Source of the DNA: Mangifera indica
Taxonomy: Eukaryota > Streptophyta > Magnoliopsida > Sapindales > Anacardiaceae
Reading direction: 5' to 3'
DNA length: 64,000 nucleotides
Assembly: GCF_011075055.1 (NCBI RefSeq)
Contig: NC_058151.1
Span: 7,272,251 to 7,336,250 of the forward strand
Position numbers and translations under genes: made by a program. The first letter of the stretch is position 1. Every line of letters starts with the position of its first letter. Positions 60,570-64,000 of the stretch are shown here, one piece after another. The notes under the pieces are model-generated. The model was not told the DNA's origin. It searched no databases and saw only the letters and a program-made list of their open reading frames with translations.

Positions 60570-60884
60570 CATTCAGTGGAATCAGTTTTGTTAGTTATAT
60601 GATTCATCATTGTTGTACTTCAGTTACATGTAACCGATGTATTTTTATTACTGTTTCAAATATGTAATTGTATTGATATGTGATATAATAACTTTAGTAC
60701 AAATTATTTCTTCATTTTATATTTGTTAGAATAGTTGTTTCAGTATTTCTTTATTTCATCTAACATTTGATAGTAACATCACTCAAATCAGAAATAATTT
60801 TTTATAAAGTACATCATACACATACGCACATAAAAAGATGAAAAATAGAAAACAATAAAAAAGGAAATGACAAAAGGTAAAAAA
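60570..60884. other. 3' flank of the transposase pseudogene
   Basis: About 315 bp of AT-rich sequence between the coding end and the right array. It probably contains the former 3' untranslated region. I see no other feature. Confidence 0.5.
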
Positions 60885-62005
60885 TAATATTTCGGTATCT
60901 TAAAACGATGTAATTCAAAAAAACGGAATTAAAATTTGAATTCTAAAAGTTGAAATACCCTAGAATGGCAACAATCGATAAATTCATCAGAAATATGGAA
61001 AATACGAGTCGATATATCCTAAAACGGTGAAATTCAAAAAAACGAAATTGAAATTCGAATTCTAAAAATTGAAATACCCTAGAATGGCAAGAATCAAAAA
61101 ATTCTTCAAAAATCTTGAAAATACGAGTCGATATATCCTAAAACGGTGAGATTCGAAAAAACAGAACTGAAATTCGAATTATAAAGGTTGAAATACCTTA
61201 GAATGGCAAGAATCGAAAAATTCTTCAGAAATCTGGAAAAAACGAGTCGATATATCCTAAAATGGTGAAATTCGAAAAAACGAAACTGAAATTCGAATTC
61301 TAAAAGTTGAAATACCCTAGAATGGCAAGAATCGAAAAATTCTTCGAAAATCTAGAAAATACGATTCGATATATCCTAAAATTGTGAAATTCAAAAAAAC
61401 GGAACCGAAATTCAAATTCTAAAAGTTGAAATACCCTAGAATGGCAAGAATCAAAAAATTCTTTGAAAATCTGGAAAATACGAGTCGATATATCCTAAAA
61501 TGGTGAAATTCAAAAAAACGGAACCGAAATTCGGATTCTAAAAGTTGAAATACCCTAGAATGGCAAGAATCGAAAAATTCTTTAGAAATCTGGAAAATAC
61601 AAGTCGATATATCCTAAAACGGTGAAATTTAAAAAAACGAAACCGAAATTCGGATTCTAAAAGTTCAAATATCCTAGAATGGCAAGAATCGAAAAATTCT
61701 TCAGAAATCTAGAAAATACGAGTCGATATATCCTAAAATGGTGAAATTCAAAAAAACGAAACTGAAATTCGAATTCTAAAAGTTGAAATACCTTAGAATG
61801 GCAAGATTCGAAAAAATTTTCAGAAATCTGGAAAATATGAGTCGATATATCCTAAAACGGTGAAATTCAAAGAAACAAAACTGAAATTCGAAGAAACGAA
61901 ACTGAAATTCGAATTCTAAAAGTTGAAATACCCTAGAATGGCAAGAATTGAAAAAATCTTCGAAAATCTGGAAAATACGAATCGATATATTCTAAAACGG
62001 TAAAA
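60885..62005 (-). repeat. Right 119-bp tandem array of the MULE
   Basis: The word gatatatcct, which is the left-array word on the opposite strand, occurs near 60892 (degraded), then at 61011, 61130, 61249, 61368, 61487, 61606, 61725 and 61844 with exact 119-bp spacing, and last at 61984. The final step is 140 bp because 'gaaactgaaattcgaa' is duplicated (61880-61910). That makes about ten units. The reverse complement of a right unit is almost the same as a left unit, so both arrays share one origin. Confidence 0.95.
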
Positions 62006-62279
62006 AAACACATCATTAAATGTGCCCAAAAAACACAAAATCCGAAAAAACCGAACCTCAAACTCGAAAACTACATATGGAAAAACCCTAAATCAGAAAA
62101 AACGGATATAAAATTCGAAAACTACACGTTGAGAAACCCGATATAAGAAAATTTTCAATTTACCCCCTAAAAAAATTTCTATTATAACAGGTCCAATATT
62201 TTCCCTGGCCCCTTAGTAATTTTCTAGTCTCTTAGCACCCCTGCAGTTTTAAAAAAAGCAAATTTTCCCCCAACACATG

Positions 62280-62850
62280 ATATTCACTGTAACAACCCAC
62301 TGTGATGTGGCAAATTTCAAAAAACTCCACAGTGGATTCAGGACACTCACACAACTCCCTGATTTTTTGAAAAAGGCTAATTAAACCCCTAACCCACTGT
62401 CAACAGTGGGAGAAATCGTTCCACAGTGGGAAACACTGTTCCCACTGTCGACTGCCGATAGCTTCGGAACAAATTTTCAGCCAAAAATTCGTCGTTTCGG
62501 CCTCCAATTTCAACACAAATCAAATCTACGTAGGCTATAACACAAAACCCCTCAACCAATTCAACGAAAATGACCAAGAATCAAAACATTTCAAGCATTG
62601 TTCAAAATCGAAACCCTAAACCCTAAACCCTAAACCACAAAATCTCACTCAAATCTCAATAATATGAACAATAAATTGATTCAAACAAGATGACGGAAGA
62701 TATTCTAATGTGGTATGCGATTTTCAGTTGCCGAAAACCACGAAAATTGCCGGAAATCCGACCGACAGTGCGATGATAGTGGGACAGGGGAAAATTTCGA
62801 ATTTTCCCCTGTTTTTGAACAGTGATTTCACAGTGGGGACAGTGGAAATT
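62280..62850. repeat. Cluster of CCACTGT/ACAGTGG motifs near the MULE right end
   Basis: Motifs of the type CCCACTGT or its complement occur about ten times: near 62289, 62326, 62394, 62402, 62421, 62429, 62440, 62765, 62820 and 62832-62845. Some pair as short hairpins (cccactgtcaacagtggg). No matching cluster is seen in the left arm. Clustered short motifs near a transposon end can be transposase-binding sites, but this is not shown here. Confidence 0.7.
62611..62636. repeat. Short telomere-like repeat
   Basis: Three AAACCCT units followed by AAACC, the plant telomere sequence (TTTAGGG on the other strand). It is a tract of about 26 bp inside the MULE right arm, more likely a telo-box-like promoter motif or chance than a chromosome end. 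Confidence 0.85.
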
Positions 62851-62973
62851 TGTTGGGTTTATATATGGGCAGTTTCGACATTTCACAAATGTTGGGCATT
62901 TTTGCTTTAATCTGAATTTTTTGGGCAATTTCGCTTAAACCCCCTTACTTTTGCCTATTTTTTATAATTTCCC

Positions 62974-64000
62974 TGAAATATAGAGAATTAAATTGTCAAG
63001 GATGCAGTTGGCGCTGTGATTGGATTCAGATCCTTCTGTGCAGTTGCTTCAATTCAATGCTTTGTGGGGTTTATCATGACATTAGTGAAGAATTCAAACT
63101 CAAGCTCAAAGTAAAAGTAAAAATTGAATGCTCTGGGTGGGTCAAGTTTTTTAATTTTAGAGTAATTTATCTAGTGTTGAGGCTGCAATCAATTTGCAGA
63201 TTCTCTTTTCTTTTCCGTACAGAGACAAAAATCCGCAGAAACAAACTAGGAAATTACAATAAGCACGAAAGAAGTGAAAGCAGAGTTGAGTTATCAACTG
63301 AAATGTTTCTGGGCTACCGCACTGCCACTGGAAGTGGAATGCGTCTCATGAATTTGATTTTCCTCTTCTTCTTCTTCCCAAGTAAAAAAATGAATTAGAC
63401 ATCCTAAGAGGCTTGGCTTTCAATCAAACGCAGATTGACTTTCACAGTCCCACCCCCAACAAATTAACGTGGCCATTTCCAATTTGTTAATCAATTAAGG
63501 GGCTTGGCTTGGAGGATTTCTTTCTGACTATCTCAACACTAGGCATGTGTTTTGACTATTTTTGCCATAGCATATCTATTTCTATATAACACTATTTTTA
63601 TTTTTTCTCTTTTTATTCAGTGTTAAAATTTATGAATGTAATAAAACAAAATTTCTAGTAGCTTTTTATATGTAATAGTATAGTATACTCAAAAATATTG
63701 TTCTCATTTTACTAATATTAACCTTATGAGAATCATTCCTAACAATATATATATATATATAATGGAAAATTTTGCACTTAATTAAATATTCGAAAGGTAA
63801 ATTCAAAATAAAATTAATATAATATTATCATAAAAAACAAATGAAGAATTTTTTCATTAAATAGGGTCACCTCACCATGTGCGTCCATCCTTACCCAACG
63901 CCAACAAATCATATACTTACATTACACTAATTAACAAAGAGTTAGATAAAATAAAGGGCAATTAAAGTAATTGACTATTTTGCCTTTTATTAAGCAAAAA
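62974..64000. other. AT-rich region after the MULE
   Basis: Possibly the 3' flank of the channel pseudogene for the first part. I see no convincing gene. 63742-63762 has a short (AT)n run. The 113-codon frame at 63057-63398 lacks any known motif. Confidence 0.5.

Larger units (their letters stand above)
55018..62973 (+). mobile_element. Mutator-like transposon (MULE) with inverted 119-bp repeat arrays
   Basis: Terminal sequences gggaaattataaaaaatgg (55018) and, as reverse complement, gggaaattataaaaaatagg (62973) form inverted ends; weaker similarity continues for about 50 bp, with 'agcaaaaatgccc' in both arms. It encloses a MuDR-type transposase pseudogene (57876-60569) and two arrays of one 119-bp unit in opposite orientation. 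The flanks taaaattat and tgaaatata suggest a decayed 9-bp duplication. It inserted 39 bp after the stop of the channel KHA exon. Foldback copy 4 inserted into its left arm later. The total is about 8.0 kb, or about 7.0 kb without that insertion. Confidence 0.75.

Noticed and set aside
56725..62005. Regularly spaced repeats considered as a CRISPR array
   Set aside because: Units are contiguous 119-bp tandem repeats without spacers, in plant DNA, inside a transposon.
62611..62636. Chromosome end or ancient telomere fusion
   Set aside because: Only three units, embedded in a transposon arm.
63057..63398. 113-codon plus-strand frame
   Set aside because: No known motif, ends in a Phe-rich low-complexity run, and lies in AT-rich sequence with no splice or promoter context.

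Overview
This is repeat-dense nuclear DNA of a flowering plant, most likely a eudicot. The evidence is Ty3/gypsy, Ty1/copia, hAT and Mutator-like (MULE) elements, an Athila-type element primed by tRNA-Asp, relics of a plant pararetrovirus, GT-AG introns, and a decayed gene for a SKOR/GORK-type potassium channel. I see no intact host protein-coding gene, no tRNA or rRNA gene, and no CRISPR array. The longest open frame (1,363 codons) is retrotransposon pol. The species cannot be named from the sequence.

Layout. 1-1288: piece of an LTR running off the left edge. 1282-10043: decayed minus-strand Ty3/gypsy element (A), carrying a copia solo LTR (3733-5294). 10044-14700: minus-strand Caulimoviridae-like relic. 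14975-16745: small non-autonomous DNA elements, including the first of four foldback elements. 17620-27075: decayed plus-strand copia element (B), lying just upstream of a hAT transposase relic (27300-28500). 28814-33210: internally deleted minus-strand copia element (C) with foldback copy 2 inside its 5' LTR. 34244-35123: foldback copy 3. 35418-45702: young Athila-like element (D), nearly intact in gag-pol but with a 3' LTR cut short. 45942-48469: a MITE and a solo gypsy-type LTR. 49229-54979: SKOR/GORK-like pseudogene broken by stops, frameshifts and three insertions. 55018-62973: Mutator-like element inserted just past the channel stop codon. 62974-64000: AT-rich DNA with no recognisable gene.

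Most interesting. (1) The MULE at 55018-62973 carries a MuDR-type transposase pseudogene between two tandem arrays of the same exact 119-bp unit, about 8 copies on the left and 10 on the right, in opposite orientation. (2) A foldback family with ends resembling GGCCAAAGGACTATTTCCCA occurs four times, each copy flanked by a perfect 9-bp target duplication. That marks it as a non-autonomous Mutator-type family; one copy sits inside the large MULE and another inside a copia LTR. (3) The Athila-like element has gag and pol in one frame separated by a single TAG, and its LTR carries a perfect 13-bp-arm hairpin whose core recurs in a tandem repeat downstream of pol.

The elements do not work together as a host pathway. 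They form a nested record of insertions: channel gene, then MULE, then foldback element; and copia C, then foldback element.
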